A stretch of DNA of 64,000 nucleotides from Halomonas chromatireducens (GTDB lineage Bacteria; Pseudomonadota; Gammaproteobacteria; Pseudomonadales; Halomonadaceae). The notes beneath the pieces are model-generated. The model was not told the DNA's origin and made no database searches. It saw nothing but the letters and a program-made list of their open reading frames with translations. The stretch lies in NCBI RefSeq assembly GCF_001545155.1, contig NZ_CP014226.1, forward strand, positions 719,926 through 783,925. The letters are read 5' to 3'. Within the stretch, counting starts at the first letter, position 1; every line of letters starts with the position of its first letter. Position numbers and translations under genes: made by a program. This document shows positions 29,686 to 39,707 of the stretch, piece by piece.

Positions 29686-29915
29686 TGGAAATCCTTTTCG
29701 GCGTTGGGTTACGACTCGGTCTGAAATTCCCCCTGACTCAGGCCCGCTTTCCATGTGAGAAGTAGGTACGCTTGCATTGTCGAGAGCGCTTTCCGCCCGG
29801 ACCTGCTCAAGACGGGCATTCTCGGTCTCCGGTTCGCGGAGGCACTTGGCTTCCGACAACTCCCATCCCGATTTACGTGGCTGTCCCGCGGCAGAGGGTC
29901 GGCTCGGTCACGCGT

Positions 29916-30035
29916 TTATGTCGGGCTGACGCGGTGATCGAGAGTGTGCTCGTTGGCGTTGAGGATGGTAGTGACCTGGTCTCCGGTATGACGGTCATGC
30001 TTCATGGCAAGATATTCTGCTATGAGGGTAAACAT
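29916..30035 (-). CDS. Possible small protein (39 residues), unknown
   Basis: An ATG-to-TAA frame beginning MFTLIAEYLAMKHDRHTGDQ and ending HTLDHRVSPT. Third-position GC and amino-acid mix look protein-like, and AGG lies ten bases upstream. It is not recognised. It fills an otherwise empty stretch (29686-30095) between DUF2254 and ettA. A 114-codon frame on the other strand overlaps it and looks less natural. Treat as tentative. Confidence 0.35.
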   Translation of the reverse strand: MFTLIAEYLAMKHDRHTGDQVTTILNANEHTLDHRVSPT

Positions 30036-30095
30036 AGCGGAAACCTAACATTGTCGGTGGACTGGTTTCTGTGGAAAGGTCAGGTAGGGACCAGC

Positions 30096-30127
30096 AAAAA
30101 GCCCCGCCTTGTGTAGGTCGGGGCTTG
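30096..30127 (-). terminator. Rho-independent terminator of ettA
   Basis: On the minus strand AAGCCCCG ... CGGGGCTT with a short loop followed by TTTTG, 25-55 bases after the ettA stop codon. Confidence 0.85.
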
Positions 30128-30150
30128 ATGGCAAGCGTATCGAGAGCACT

Positions 30151-31812
<1,662 letters not shown>

Positions 31813-31894
31813 GGAATTCCACTGGGTTGAGGGTTTCAGTGGCCACGATGATAGTGGCCAGGCAGGGTAAAGGCCAGCATTGCGCCGGCCTTTG

Positions 31895-32036
31895 GGAAAC
31901 ACTGCATAAATGTCTGCGCGTGCGAATCACTGCGTTGCGCGGTGCTCGAAATCCTCACCTATACCCCATAGGCTCCGGTTTCTGCGCTCCGTGCGCCTTG
32001 TGTTTCATCCCGCTCGCCGATTTATGCAGCGCTTCC
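31895..32036 (+). repeat. Inverted-repeat-bounded small repeat, copy B (MITE-like)
   Basis: 142 bases, second copy of the element at 24014-24155, same orientation, roughly four in five bases identical by eye. Terminal inverted repeats GGAAACACTGCATAAAT (31895-31911) and the reverse of ATTTATGCAGCGCTTCC (32020-32036) match at 15 of 17. TTTG lies at both borders (31891-31894 and 32037-32040). Located between the ettA promoter region and the small acidic gene. Confidence 0.78.
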
Positions 32037-32066
32037 TTTGCTCCGGCATGGTGGTCAGCCGTGGGG

Positions 32067-32276
32067 CTACTCGTCCTCTTCGTCGAGCAGCATCCAGTCG
32101 TCCTCGATGGCGCGCTGCAGACGACGATCCTCCAGCAGTGCCTCTACGCGGCGACGGGCGCGCAGGGTTTCGTGTCGGCTGGAAGCCCGAGGGCGGGAAT
32201 AATCGTCATCGTTGACGGCATCGAGGAATTCCTGCTCATCCTCATGAGAATCGCTGATCAGGGGTTCTTGGCTCAT
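32067..32276 (-). CDS. Small highly charged protein, PA3496-like
   Basis: 69 residues from MSQEPLISDSHEDEQ. An acidic N-terminal half, a basic core (RHETLRARRRVEALLEDRRL) and an acidic tail (DDWMLLDEEDE). This matches the style of the PA3496 family of small pseudomonad proteins, whose role is unclear. GGAGG lies seven bases before the ATG. It stands alone between the repeat and the LOV gene. Confidence 0.7.
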   Translation of the reverse strand: MSQEPLISDSHEDEQEFLDAVNDDDYSRPRASSRHETLRARRRVEALLEDRRLQRAIEDDWMLLDEEDE

Positions 32277-32466
32277 GTGACATCCTCCATGGCCCGATGA
32301 CGACCGAAGCGGCGGTCGAAACATCACAAGCATTCGCTTCGCGTCCGAAGCGACGGACCAGAAGCGCCATGGTGTCGATACGTCGGCACCTGACGGCTAT
32401 ATATATCCCTCAGGCGTCCAGAGCAAGCCCTGATCGATCTTTTTTTGACCTGGCTCGGGCGTTGCC

Positions 32467-32901
32467 TCAGGTGAGGCCGTATTCGGCCTTCAGTCGTTCG
32501 AGCTCCATCTGGATCTCGACACGCTCGGTGACGTCCTTCTGTACGCCGATGTAGTAGGTGAGCTTGTCCTCTTCATCGTACAGGGGCGTGATCGACAGCT
32601 CATTCCAGAATAGCGTCCCATCCTTGCGATAGTTGCGCAGTACCTCGCGACAGGGGCGTCCCTCCTGGAGGGCCTTGCGTATGTTATCAAGGCCAGGCTG
32701 GTCACGGTCCTCTTGCTGTAGAAAGCGGCAGTCTCGATAGAGAATCTCGTCTGCGCTGTATCCGGTGAGTCGTTCGAAGCCCTTGTTGACGTAGATCAGA
32801 ATATTCTCGTCGCCCTCCTGCTCGGCAACGACGATGCCGTCCACCGAAGCGTCGACAATGCGCTCAAGCAGTTCCGGGCTGATCATTGGGGATCGTTTCA
32901 T
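32467..32901 (-). CDS. Short LOV (blue-light PAS) protein
   Basis: About 144 residues: a single PAS/LOV core with short flanking helices and no output domain. The photoactive Cys sits in ILYRDCRFLQQEDRDQ, followed by REVLRNYRKDGTLFWNELSI and a YYIGVQKDVT strand. These segments correspond closely to the Pseudomonas putida short LOV proteins (PpSB1/PpSB2), which form a flavin-cysteinyl adduct under blue light. If translation began at the internal MISPELL (32886), the Cys would be residue 53 as in PpSB1-LOV; AGGA supports the start used here. Output is unknown and presumably by protein interaction. Confidence 0.9.
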   Translation of the reverse strand: MKRSPMISPELLERIVDASVDGIVVAEQEGDENILIYVNKGFERLTGYSADEILYRDCRFLQQEDRDQPGLDNIRKALQEGRPCREVLRNYRKDGTLFWNELSITPLYDEEDKLTYYIGVQKDVTERVEIQMELERLKAEYGLT

Positions 32902-33007
32902 ACAAGGCATTCCTGTCTCGGGTCCTGGCTATCGGCTAGCCGACAACGGCTCATTTCGATGATATATCATGGCCAGCCCGGGGCGCGTTGACAATCTTTA
33001 CCCGCGG

Positions 33008-34324
33008 TTACTGCTCGACATCCGGCAGCTTGCTCGCGCTGAGCGCTGCTGCCAGTGCCATGGCGGCGAGAAATACCAGCAGCCAGGTAGTGCCCAGCCA
33101 CTGGGCGAGAGCGCCCACCAGGCCTCCTGCCAGCAGCATCAGCGCGCCGGTGATGGTATTGGAAAGGGCCACATAGAGTGCGCGTCGCTCCTCCCCAGCC
33201 ATGTCGACGATATAGGTCTTGCGCCCCAGGCGGACGCCGGCATGCACGATCACCAGCAACGCATAGACCATGGCATAGGGCCAGACCGTACTCGTCCAGG
33301 CGCCGGGCAGCCAGGCGAAGCTGGCGCCCAGCAGGCAGCAGGCCGCCGCGCCCAGGCCGGTGTCGCGCATCACCGTGCGGCTGGACGCATCGGAGCGCTT
33401 GCCCCAGACGGGGCTTGCCACCATGCCGGCAACGCCGGATACCACGATGAGGATGCCCAGCCCGCCAAGTTCGGTGCCGCTCTGCTGCTGGCCCAGCAGC
33501 GCCACATAGGGGAGTGCCAGGGCGCTGGCAAGCAGCAGCGCTCGGGAGAGATTGAAGTGCAGGAAATTCCGGTCCTCGCGCAGCAGGCGTAGCCCCAGCT
33601 TGATGCTGTCCCAGGCGTTCTCGCCGCCCTCCACGGCCCCCGGCGTTTCCCGAATGCACGCCGCGCACAGGGCATTCAGCCCCCATCCTAGCGCCGCCAC
33701 GCCAAGCAGTACGGCCAGCGCCAGCTCGCCGGGGCGATCTTCGAACAGGATCAGCACCAGGCCCGCAACCAGGGTTGCGGCGCCGGCCACGCTGCCGCTC
33801 CAGCCCAGCAAAGTACCGCGACGGCCCTTGGCAATGGTCTTGCCCAGCACGTCCTTGGTAGCGATCGACGATAGTCCCCTGGCCAGTGACAGCGCCACCA
33901 GCACAACCAGGACCAGGGCGCCGCCAATGGCACCGCTGCCGAACAGGGCGAGCAGTGCCAGTGCAGCGGCGGCCAGAGCTTGCAGCGCACCGCCGACCGC
34001 CCAGGCCCACTTGCGCTCCGGCTTGAGCCGAATGAAGCCCGCTACGAACAGCTGTGGCAACAGGGCACCTGATTCGCGGATCGGCACCAGCAGGCCCACC
34101 ATCCACAGGGGCGCGCCGATGACACCGAGCAGCCAGGGCAGTACCAGGCGGGCGCTGGAGAGCTCGTCGGCCAGCTTGTTGCCCAGGGATGCGAACAGGT
34201 GCAGGAAGAAGTTGTGCGGCTGTTCGTCACATGCCTCGTCGGGAATGTCACGACACATCCGGCTGTCCTCGTCACCGGTCAACCATTCGTAGAGGCGGGA
34301 CTGACTGATCTCGCGTTCAGCCAT
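33008..34324 (-). CDS. MFS transporter
   Basis: 438 residues with about 12 hydrophobic segments in two halves joined by a cytoplasmic loop (ETPGAVEGGENAWDSIK). A ~50-residue soluble N-terminus (SRMCRDIPDEACDEQP) is unusual. The second half carries PVWGKRSDASSRTVM, like the conserved MFS loop. Substrate unknown. The start MAEREISQS is set by GAGGAG. It diverges from the SelT/W/H-like gene, 56 bases away. Confidence 0.85.
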   Translation of the reverse strand: MAEREISQSRLYEWLTGDEDSRMCRDIPDEACDEQPHNFFLHLFASLGNKLADELSSARLVLPWLLGVIGAPLWMVGLLVPIRESGALLPQLFVAGFIRLKPERKWAWAVGGALQALAAAALALLALFGSGAIGGALVLVVLVALSLARGLSSIATKDVLGKTIAKGRRGTLLGWSGSVAGAATLVAGLVLILFEDRPGELALAVLLGVAALGWGLNALCAACIRETPGAVEGGENAWDSIKLGLRLLREDRNFLHFNLSRALLLASALALPYVALLGQQQSGTELGGLGILIVVSGVAGMVASPVWGKRSDASSRTVMRDTGLGAAACCLLGASFAWLPGAWTSTVWPYAMVYALLVIVHAGVRLGRKTYIVDMAGEERRALYVALSNTITGALMLLAGGLVGALAQWLGTTWLLVFLAAMALAAALSASKLPDVEQ

Positions 34325-34380
34325 GCGGGCTCCTCGGCTGTTATCATCGGAGCCATCATTGTTGCGACAGGGAGGCCGAC

Positions 34381-34650
34381 ATGTCACGTATTCGCATCCA
34401 CTACTGCACCCAGTGTCAGTGGCTGCTTCGCAGCGCCTGGCTGGCCCAGGAGCTGCTTTCCACCTTCGGTGAGGACCTCGATGAGGTCGCGCTGGTGCCG
34501 TCCCACGGCGGCTATTTCGAGATATTCTTCGACGATGATTCGCTGTGGGAACGCAAGCGAGACGGCGGCTTCCCCGACAGCAAGCAGCTTAAGCAGCGGG
34601 TCCGGGACAGGCTTGATCCGGGGCGCGATCTTGGGCATGTCGACCGGTGA
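34381..34650 (+). CDS. SelT/SelW/SelH family (Rdx) thioredoxin-like protein
   Basis: 89 residues with IHYCTQCQW giving a CxxC (Cys9, Cys12) after the first strand and HGGYFEIFFDD in the C-terminal half. This family is the cysteine version of animal selenoproteins W, T and H and is presumed redox active. GGGAGG precedes the ATG. It overlaps the next gene by GTGA, so the two form an operon. Confidence 0.88.
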   Translation: MSRIRIHYCTQCQWLLRSAWLAQELLSTFGEDLDEVALVPSHGGYFEIFFDDDSLWERKRDGGFPDSKQLKQRVRDRLDPGRDLGHVDR

Positions 34651-35549
34651 GGGCGGCCGAACCGAATCGCGACCGCCAGGCGATACTGTTTGGTCTTGGC
34701 GCCGTGGCGCTATGGTCCACGGTGGCCACGGCGTTCAAGATCGCACTTGCCTACATGTCGCCACTGGAGCTGATCTGGCTTGCCTCGCTGGTTTCCTGGG
34801 CGCTGATCGGCGTGCTGATGGTGCGCCAGGGCCAGGTGGACCAGGCACTTTCGCAGGGGTGGCGCACGGCAGCCTGGGCCGGGTTGATGAACCCGGTGGC
34901 CTACTACCTCCTGCTGTTCGGCGCCTACGACCGGCTGCCGGGCCAGGAGGCCATGGCGCTCAACTATACCTGGGCGCTGGCCATGGCCTTCCTGGCGGTG
35001 CCGATTCTATGCCAGCGCCTGACCCGGATCGACATCCTTGCCGGCTTGATCGCCTACGCCGGTGTCTGGGTCATCGCGACGCGGGGGGCGGTCTTCGACG
35101 TGGCCTTCGCCGATCCCCTCGGGGTGGGCATGGCGCTGGCCTCGACGCTGCTCTGGGCGCTCTATTGGTTGCTCAATGCCCGCGATCACCGCCCGCCGCT
35201 GGTGGCCCAATGGCAGAACTTCACCGTTGCGCTGCCGGTGCTTACCCTGCTGATGCTGCTCGGCCCCGGTTTCTCCTGGCTCGGCTGGAAGGGATTTGCT
35301 GCAGGGGTCTATGTGGGGTTGTTCGAGATGGGCGTCGCCTTCGTGCTGTGGCAGCTGGCGGTACACCGGGTGTCGCGCACCGCCAAGGTGTCAAACCTGA
35401 TCTTCCTGTCGCCGCCGGTATCGCTGCTGCTGCTGTTCCTGGTGGTCGGCGAGCCGATCCTACACTCCACCCTGGTGGGGCTGGTGCTGATTCTCGGTGG
35501 GCTGGGGCTCCAGCAGTGGCAGAAAAGCCCGGTGCCGGCGACGTCGTGA
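34647..35549 (+). CDS. EamA/DMT family transporter
   Basis: 300 residues with ten hydrophobic segments in two EamA repeats (FGLGAVALWSTVATAFKIA; SNLIFLSPPVSLLLLFLVVGE). Drug/metabolite transporter superfamily, inner membrane; substrate unknown. The GTG start overlaps the upstream stop. It converges with tesA, with only 25 bases between the stops. Confidence 0.88.
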   Translation: MRAAEPNRDRQAILFGLGAVALWSTVATAFKIALAYMSPLELIWLASLVSWALIGVLMVRQGQVDQALSQGWRTAAWAGLMNPVAYYLLLFGAYDRLPGQEAMALNYTWALAMAFLAVPILCQRLTRIDILAGLIAYAGVWVIATRGAVFDVAFADPLGVGMALASTLLWALYWLLNARDHRPPLVAQWQNFTVALPVLTLLMLLGPGFSWLGWKGFAAGVYVGLFEMGVAFVLWQLAVHRVSRTAKVSNLIFLSPPVSLLLLFLVVGEPILHSTLVGLVLILGGLGLQQWQKSPVPATS

Positions 35550-35574
35550 GAGGCTGCTTATGCACAGGGCCTGG

Positions 35575-36276
35575 TCAGCCGTCGGACAAGGAGCCAGCTA
35601 CGCCGTTGCGCTCCAGCAGCGGCAGGAGCTCGGGCCATACATTGTCGAGGATGATCGGTTGGGCAAGGGGCGTCGGGTGAATGCCGTCGGACTGCATCAT
35701 GCCCTCTTCCAGCGCCACCCCTTCGAGCAGGAAGGGGAGCAGGGCCAGCTCGTAGGACTCGGCGAGCTGGAAGAAGACCCCGGTAAAGGCGTCGCGGTAG
35801 GCCTGGCCGTAGTTCGGCGGAATATCGATTCCAAGTAGCAGCACCTCGGCGCCGGCCTGGCGGCTTGCCTCGATCATGGCGGCGAGGTTGGCCTCCAGCT
35901 GGTTGGGTGGCAGGCCGCGCAGGCCGTCGTTGCCGCCCAGCCCGAGCAGAACAATGTGGGGTTCATGCTGTCCGAGTAGGTCGGGAAGTCGGCTCGCGCC
36001 GCCGCTGCTCGTCTCACCGCTGATGCTGGCATTGACCACTTCCGCCTTTCCGTCGAGACGCGCTTCCAGCAAACTGACCCAGCCTTCATCCTGCTCGATG
36101 CCGTATGCGGCGCTGAGACTGTCGCCCATGACCAGCAGCGTCGGGGTGCCGGCGGCCAGCGCGGTCGGTGAGGCAGCGAGTGCCATCAGGCCCAGCAAGC
36201 AGACGCCAAGGCAGTGGCGCCAACGCCGGCTCAGTTGATCGGAAATAGACAGCAGCACAGGGATACCTCTAGTCAT
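35575..36276 (-). CDS. tesA: Arylesterase/acyl-CoA thioesterase I (TesA-like, SGNH hydrolase)
   Basis: 233 residues: an N-terminal signal sequence (CLLGLMALAASPTALA), then SGNH blocks VMGDSLSAAYG (nucleophile Ser), GGND and SDGIHPTPLAQ with the Asp/His. A periplasmic lysophospholipase/thioesterase of the TesA family. GAGGAG precedes the ATG. Its start codon overlaps that of the divergent ybbA by two bases, an arrangement like the E. coli tesA/ybbA locus but tighter. Confidence 0.92.
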   Translation of the reverse strand: MTRGIPVLLSISDQLSRRWRHCLGVCLLGLMALAASPTALAAGTPTLLVMGDSLSAAYGIEQDEGWVSLLEARLDGKAEVVNASISGETSSGGASRLPDLLGQHEPHIVLLGLGGNDGLRGLPPNQLEANLAAMIEASRQAGAEVLLLGIDIPPNYGQAYRDAFTGVFFQLAESYELALLPFLLEGVALEEGMMQSDGIHPTPLAQPIILDNVWPELLPLLERNGVAGSLSDG

Positions 36277-36991
36277 GTCAGACTCCTCGAGAACCAGCTC
36301 TTCCACGATTCTACACGCCCGCGGCCTGGGCAAGCAGGTCACCAGCGGTGAACGACCGCTGACCATTCTGAGTGCCCTTGACCTCGAAGTGTTCCCTGGC
36401 GAGACGTTGGCGATCCTCGGAGCCAGTGGTGCCGGCAAGTCGACCTTGCTCGGCCTCCTGGCCGGGCTCGACCAGCCCACCAGTGGCGAACTGACGCTAT
36501 TCGGCGAGGCGCTGGCGAGCCTCGATGAAGATGGACGCGCCGGCCTCCGTGCCGGTCGGGTCGGCTTCGTGTTCCAGAATTTCCAGCTGCTGCCGACGCT
36601 AACGGCCTTGGAAAACGTGCTGCTGCCGCTGGAATTGGCGCCGCTTACCAATAGTGAGCAGCGCGGCCGCGACTGGTTGGCTCGGGTCGGCCTCGGCGAG
36701 CGGCTCGACCACCTGCCCAAGCAGCTCTCCGGCGGTGAGCAGCAGCGCGTTGCCCTGGCCAGGGCCTTCGTCACCGAACCGCAGCTGGTCTTCGCCGACG
36801 AGCCCACCGGCAACCTCGACCATGCCACGGGCGGTCGCATCATCGACCTGCTGTTTGCCCTGAACCGCGAGGCGGGCACCACCCTGGTGCTGGTGACCCA
36901 TGACTATGCCCTGGCGCGACGCTGCGATCGCTGCCTTCAGCTGGAAGAGGGGCGGCTCATGCCACTGGAGCTGGATGAGGTGGGGGCATGA
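36275..36991 (+). CDS. ybbA: ABC transporter ATP-binding protein (YbbA/LolD-like)
   Basis: 238 residues. Walker A GASGAGKST, signature LSGGEQQRVALARA and Walker B LVFADEPTGNLD are intact. It pairs with the large FtsX-type permease that follows by ATGA overlap. By analogy with E. coli ybbA-ybbP it is probably an exporter or lipid/lipoprotein-related MacB-family system; function unproven. No good ribosome-binding site is visible before the ATG, which overlaps the tesA start codon. Confidence 0.9.
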   Translation: MSDSSRTSSSTILHARGLGKQVTSGERPLTILSALDLEVFPGETLAILGASGAGKSTLLGLLAGLDQPTSGELTLFGEALASLDEDGRAGLRAGRVGFVFQNFQLLPTLTALENVLLPLELAPLTNSEQRGRDWLARVGLGERLDHLPKQLSGGEQQRVALARAFVTEPQLVFADEPTGNLDHATGGRIIDLLFALNREAGTTLVLVTHDYALARRCDRCLQLEEGRLMPLELDEVGA

Positions 36992-39561
36992 GCGACGCCG
37001 TCGGTACTGTTCCTGAACCTGCCGAGGCGCGCCGGGGGATGGGAGCCCTGGCCCTGTCGTTGCGTGGCATGCGCCGCGACCTGCGCGCCGCCGACGTGCG
37101 TGCATTGTTCGTGGCGCTGGCCCTGGCGGTGGCCGCCTCGACCATGATCGGCTTCTTTCTCGACCGTCTGGAGCGCGGCCTCGAACGCCAGGCCGGGCAG
37201 ATGCTGGGCGGTGACCTCGTGCTCGAGCAGGCACGGCCGTTCGAGGATACCCTGCGACAGACGCTGCAAGAGGCCGGACTGACCCTGAGCGAGCAGGTCG
37301 GCATGGTATCCATGGCCAGCCACGAAGACGCCTTCCAGCCGGCCAGCCTCAAGGTCATCGACGACAATTACCCCCTCTACGGCGAGGTCCATGTCGACCG
37401 CGGGGCGGGTGTCGAGCGGCTTGCACGCGGTCCTGCGCCGGGAGAGGCCTGGCTGTCGCCACGCCTGGCGCAGCTGCTGGAGGTCGACCTCGGCGATCGG
37501 GTGCAGGTTGGTCGGACGCGTCTCGAGGTTACCGCCCTGGTCGAGCGCGAGCCGGACCAGTCCGGGGGCTTCGCCAATTTCAATCCGCGCCTGATGATGC
37601 ATCAGGCCGATATCGAGGCGAGCGACCTGGTGCAACCCGGCTCCCGCATCGAGTTCTCGCTGCTGGCCCGGGGGGCGCCGAGTGAGGTCGATGCGGTGCT
37701 GCCACGCTTGCGGGGGCTGACTGCCGATGGCGTCGAAGTGCGTGACGTCCGGCGCGATCGTCCCCAACTGGGTAATGCGCTGTCGCGGGCGGAACAGTAT
37801 CTGAGCCTGGCCGGACTCGCCGCGGTGCTGCTGGCCGGTGTGGCAGTGGCCATGGCCACTAGGCGCTACGTGGAGCGCCATCTGGATACCGCGGCGCTGC
37901 TGCGCTGCTTCGGTGCCACCCAGCGTCAGCTGACCCAGCTGTTTGCCCTGCAGCTACTGTGGCTCGCTCTGGCTGCCTCCATGGTGGGGGCGCTGCTGGG
38001 CCTGGTCGGCCAGGCCGGGTTGCTGTGGCTGCTCACCGCCTTCCTGCCCATGGAGCTGCCGCCCCCCGGCCCGCTGCCGCTGCTGCTGGGCATATTGACG
38101 GCGCTGGCGGTGCTGGTCGGCTTCGCCGGGCCGACGCTCCTGCGCCTCAAGCGTGTCAGCGCGCTCAAGGTGCTGCGTCGCGAACTCGATCCGCTTCCCG
38201 CCTCGGCGTGGCTGGTGGTAGGAGTGGCCAGCCTGGTGTTCGGCGGCTTGCTGTGGCTCTATTCCGGCGACCCGCAGCTGGCCTTCGGCCTGCTGGTGGG
38301 CGGCCTGGTGATGTTGGTGCTGCTGTGGGGGCTGGGTTGGCTGCTGCTGTCACTGGTGCTGCGCCTGGTGGCACGGATGCCGTCTGCCGGTGGTGGCAAG
38401 CGTCAGGCGCTGCGCCTGGGGGCGCGCCAGCTGGCACGCCGCCGCAGCGCCAGCCTCGGTCAGTTGCTGGCCTTCTCGGTGACCTTTGCCGCCATGGCGA
38501 TGATTGCCCTGGTGCGCGGCGACCTGTTGAGTACCTGGCAGGACCAACTGCCCGAGGACACACCCAACTACTTCGCCATCAATATCCAGCCCGGTGAGCG
38601 CGACGCCTTTATCGATACCTTGGACGATGCCGTGGATGAACGCACCACCCTCTATCCGATGGTGCGCGGACGAATCACGGCGATTAACGACCAGGCTCCG
38701 CGCGATGCAGTGCCGGCCGATGCCCGCGGCGACGGTTCGCTGCGCCGTGAGCTCAATCTCACCTGGCGCGAGACGCTGCCGGTGGGCAATCGCCTGGTGG
38801 CCGGCCAGTGGTTCGACCGGTCACCCACGCTTGCCGAAGGCCGGGTGCCGATCTCGATAGAAGATGGCCTGGCCGAGCGGCTGGGGCTGGGGCTGGGTGA
38901 TGCCATGACCTTTACCATCGGTGGCGAGGATATCGTCGGCGAGATCACCAGCCTGCGCGATCTGGACTGGGACAGCTTCCGCCCCAACTTCTTCGTCATC
39001 TTCCCGCCGGATGTGCTGGAGGGTTTCGGTCACAGCTATATCACCGCCTTCCACCTCGACCGTGAGCGCGACGACATCAGCAGGGCGCTGGTTCGCGAGT
39101 TCCCGGGTGTCTCGCTGCTCAACGTCGAGGCGATCCTCGGCCAGGTCCGAGAGCTGCTGACCCAGGTGACCCGTGCGGTGGAGTTCGTGCTCGGCTTCGT
39201 ACTCCTGGCCGGTATCAGCGTGCTCTATGCTGCCCTTACCGCCAGCCGTCCGACCCGTGCCCACGAGAGCGGGTTGCTGCGCGTATTCGGTGCCGGTGAC
39301 CGCCTGATCTCGCGAGTGCAGGGGGCCGAGTTCGCGATTCTCGGCTTCGCCAGCGGGCTGATGGGGGCGCTGCTTGCCGAGCTGGCCGCGGCGGGAATCT
39401 ACCTTGCCTGGTTCGACCTGGCGCCGCGTATCCACTGGGGGCTATGGCTGATACTTCCGCTGGGTGGTGCGCTGGTCATCGGCGTGATCGGTCATGCACT
39501 GTCGCGCAGCGTGCGTCGGCAGACGCCAATGGAGAGCCTTGGCCTGCTTGGTGAAGCGTGA
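36988..39561 (+). CDS. ybbP: FtsX-like ABC transporter permease (YbbP)
   Basis: 857 residues. TM1 is at about 35-55; a first periplasmic domain follows; six to eight central TM segments lie at about 270-510, then a second periplasmic domain and three C-terminal TM segments (about 730-850). This duplicated FtsX/MacB arrangement is typical of YbbP. It forms a complex with the ATPase encoded just upstream. Complete. Confidence 0.9.
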   Translation: MSDAVGTVPEPAEARRGMGALALSLRGMRRDLRAADVRALFVALALAVAASTMIGFFLDRLERGLERQAGQMLGGDLVLEQARPFEDTLRQTLQEAGLTLSEQVGMVSMASHEDAFQPASLKVIDDNYPLYGEVHVDRGAGVERLARGPAPGEAWLSPRLAQLLEVDLGDRVQVGRTRLEVTALVEREPDQSGGFANFNPRLMMHQADIEASDLVQPGSRIEFSLLARGAPSEVDAVLPRLRGLTADGVEVRDVRRDRPQLGNALSRAEQYLSLAGLAAVLLAGVAVAMATRRYVERHLDTAALLRCFGATQRQLTQLFALQLLWLALAASMVGALLGLVGQAGLLWLLTAFLPMELPPPGPLPLLLGILTALAVLVGFAGPTLLRLKRVSALKVLRRELDPLPASAWLVVGVASLVFGGLLWLYSGDPQLAFGLLVGGLVMLVLLWGLGWLLLSLVLRLVARMPSAGGGKRQALRLGARQLARRRSASLGQLLAFSVTFAAMAMIALVRGDLLSTWQDQLPEDTPNYFAINIQPGERDAFIDTLDDAVDERTTLYPMVRGRITAINDQAPRDAVPADARGDGSLRRELNLTWRETLPVGNRLVAGQWFDRSPTLAEGRVPISIEDGLAERLGLGLGDAMTFTIGGEDIVGEITSLRDLDWDSFRPNFFVIFPPDVLEGFGHSYITAFHLDRERDDISRALVREFPGVSLLNVEAILGQVRELLTQVTRAVEFVLGFVLLAGISVLYAALTASRPTRAHESGLLRVFGAGDRLISRVQGAEFAILGFASGLMGALLAELAAAGIYLAWFDLAPRIHWGLWLILPLGGALVIGVIGHALSRSVRRQTPMESLGLLGEA

Positions 39562-39707
39562 ATGACTGCGTCGTGTGCCGGACTCCGCGTTGACCTGACA
39601 TTGACTGGCTCCGTTGGCGAGGGAAGCCGAGGGGCGCTTTTCTGGTTACACTATGTAAAGGCGGCCGTGCGGCGCGCTGTTATTCTTTCACAGAGGAGGT
39701 GACGTCG

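Noticed and set aside
29772..30116. 114-codon plus-strand frame between DUF2254 and ettA
   Set aside because: No similarity recognised, odd Pro/Arg-rich start, runs into the ettA terminator; a short minus-strand frame looks more natural.
39644..39653. GGTTACACTA shared by the exported-protein gene and 58533-58542 before the DUF945 gene, as a common promoter
   Set aside because: No consistent -35 element at proper spacing; similarity limited to ten bases, too weak to list as promoters.
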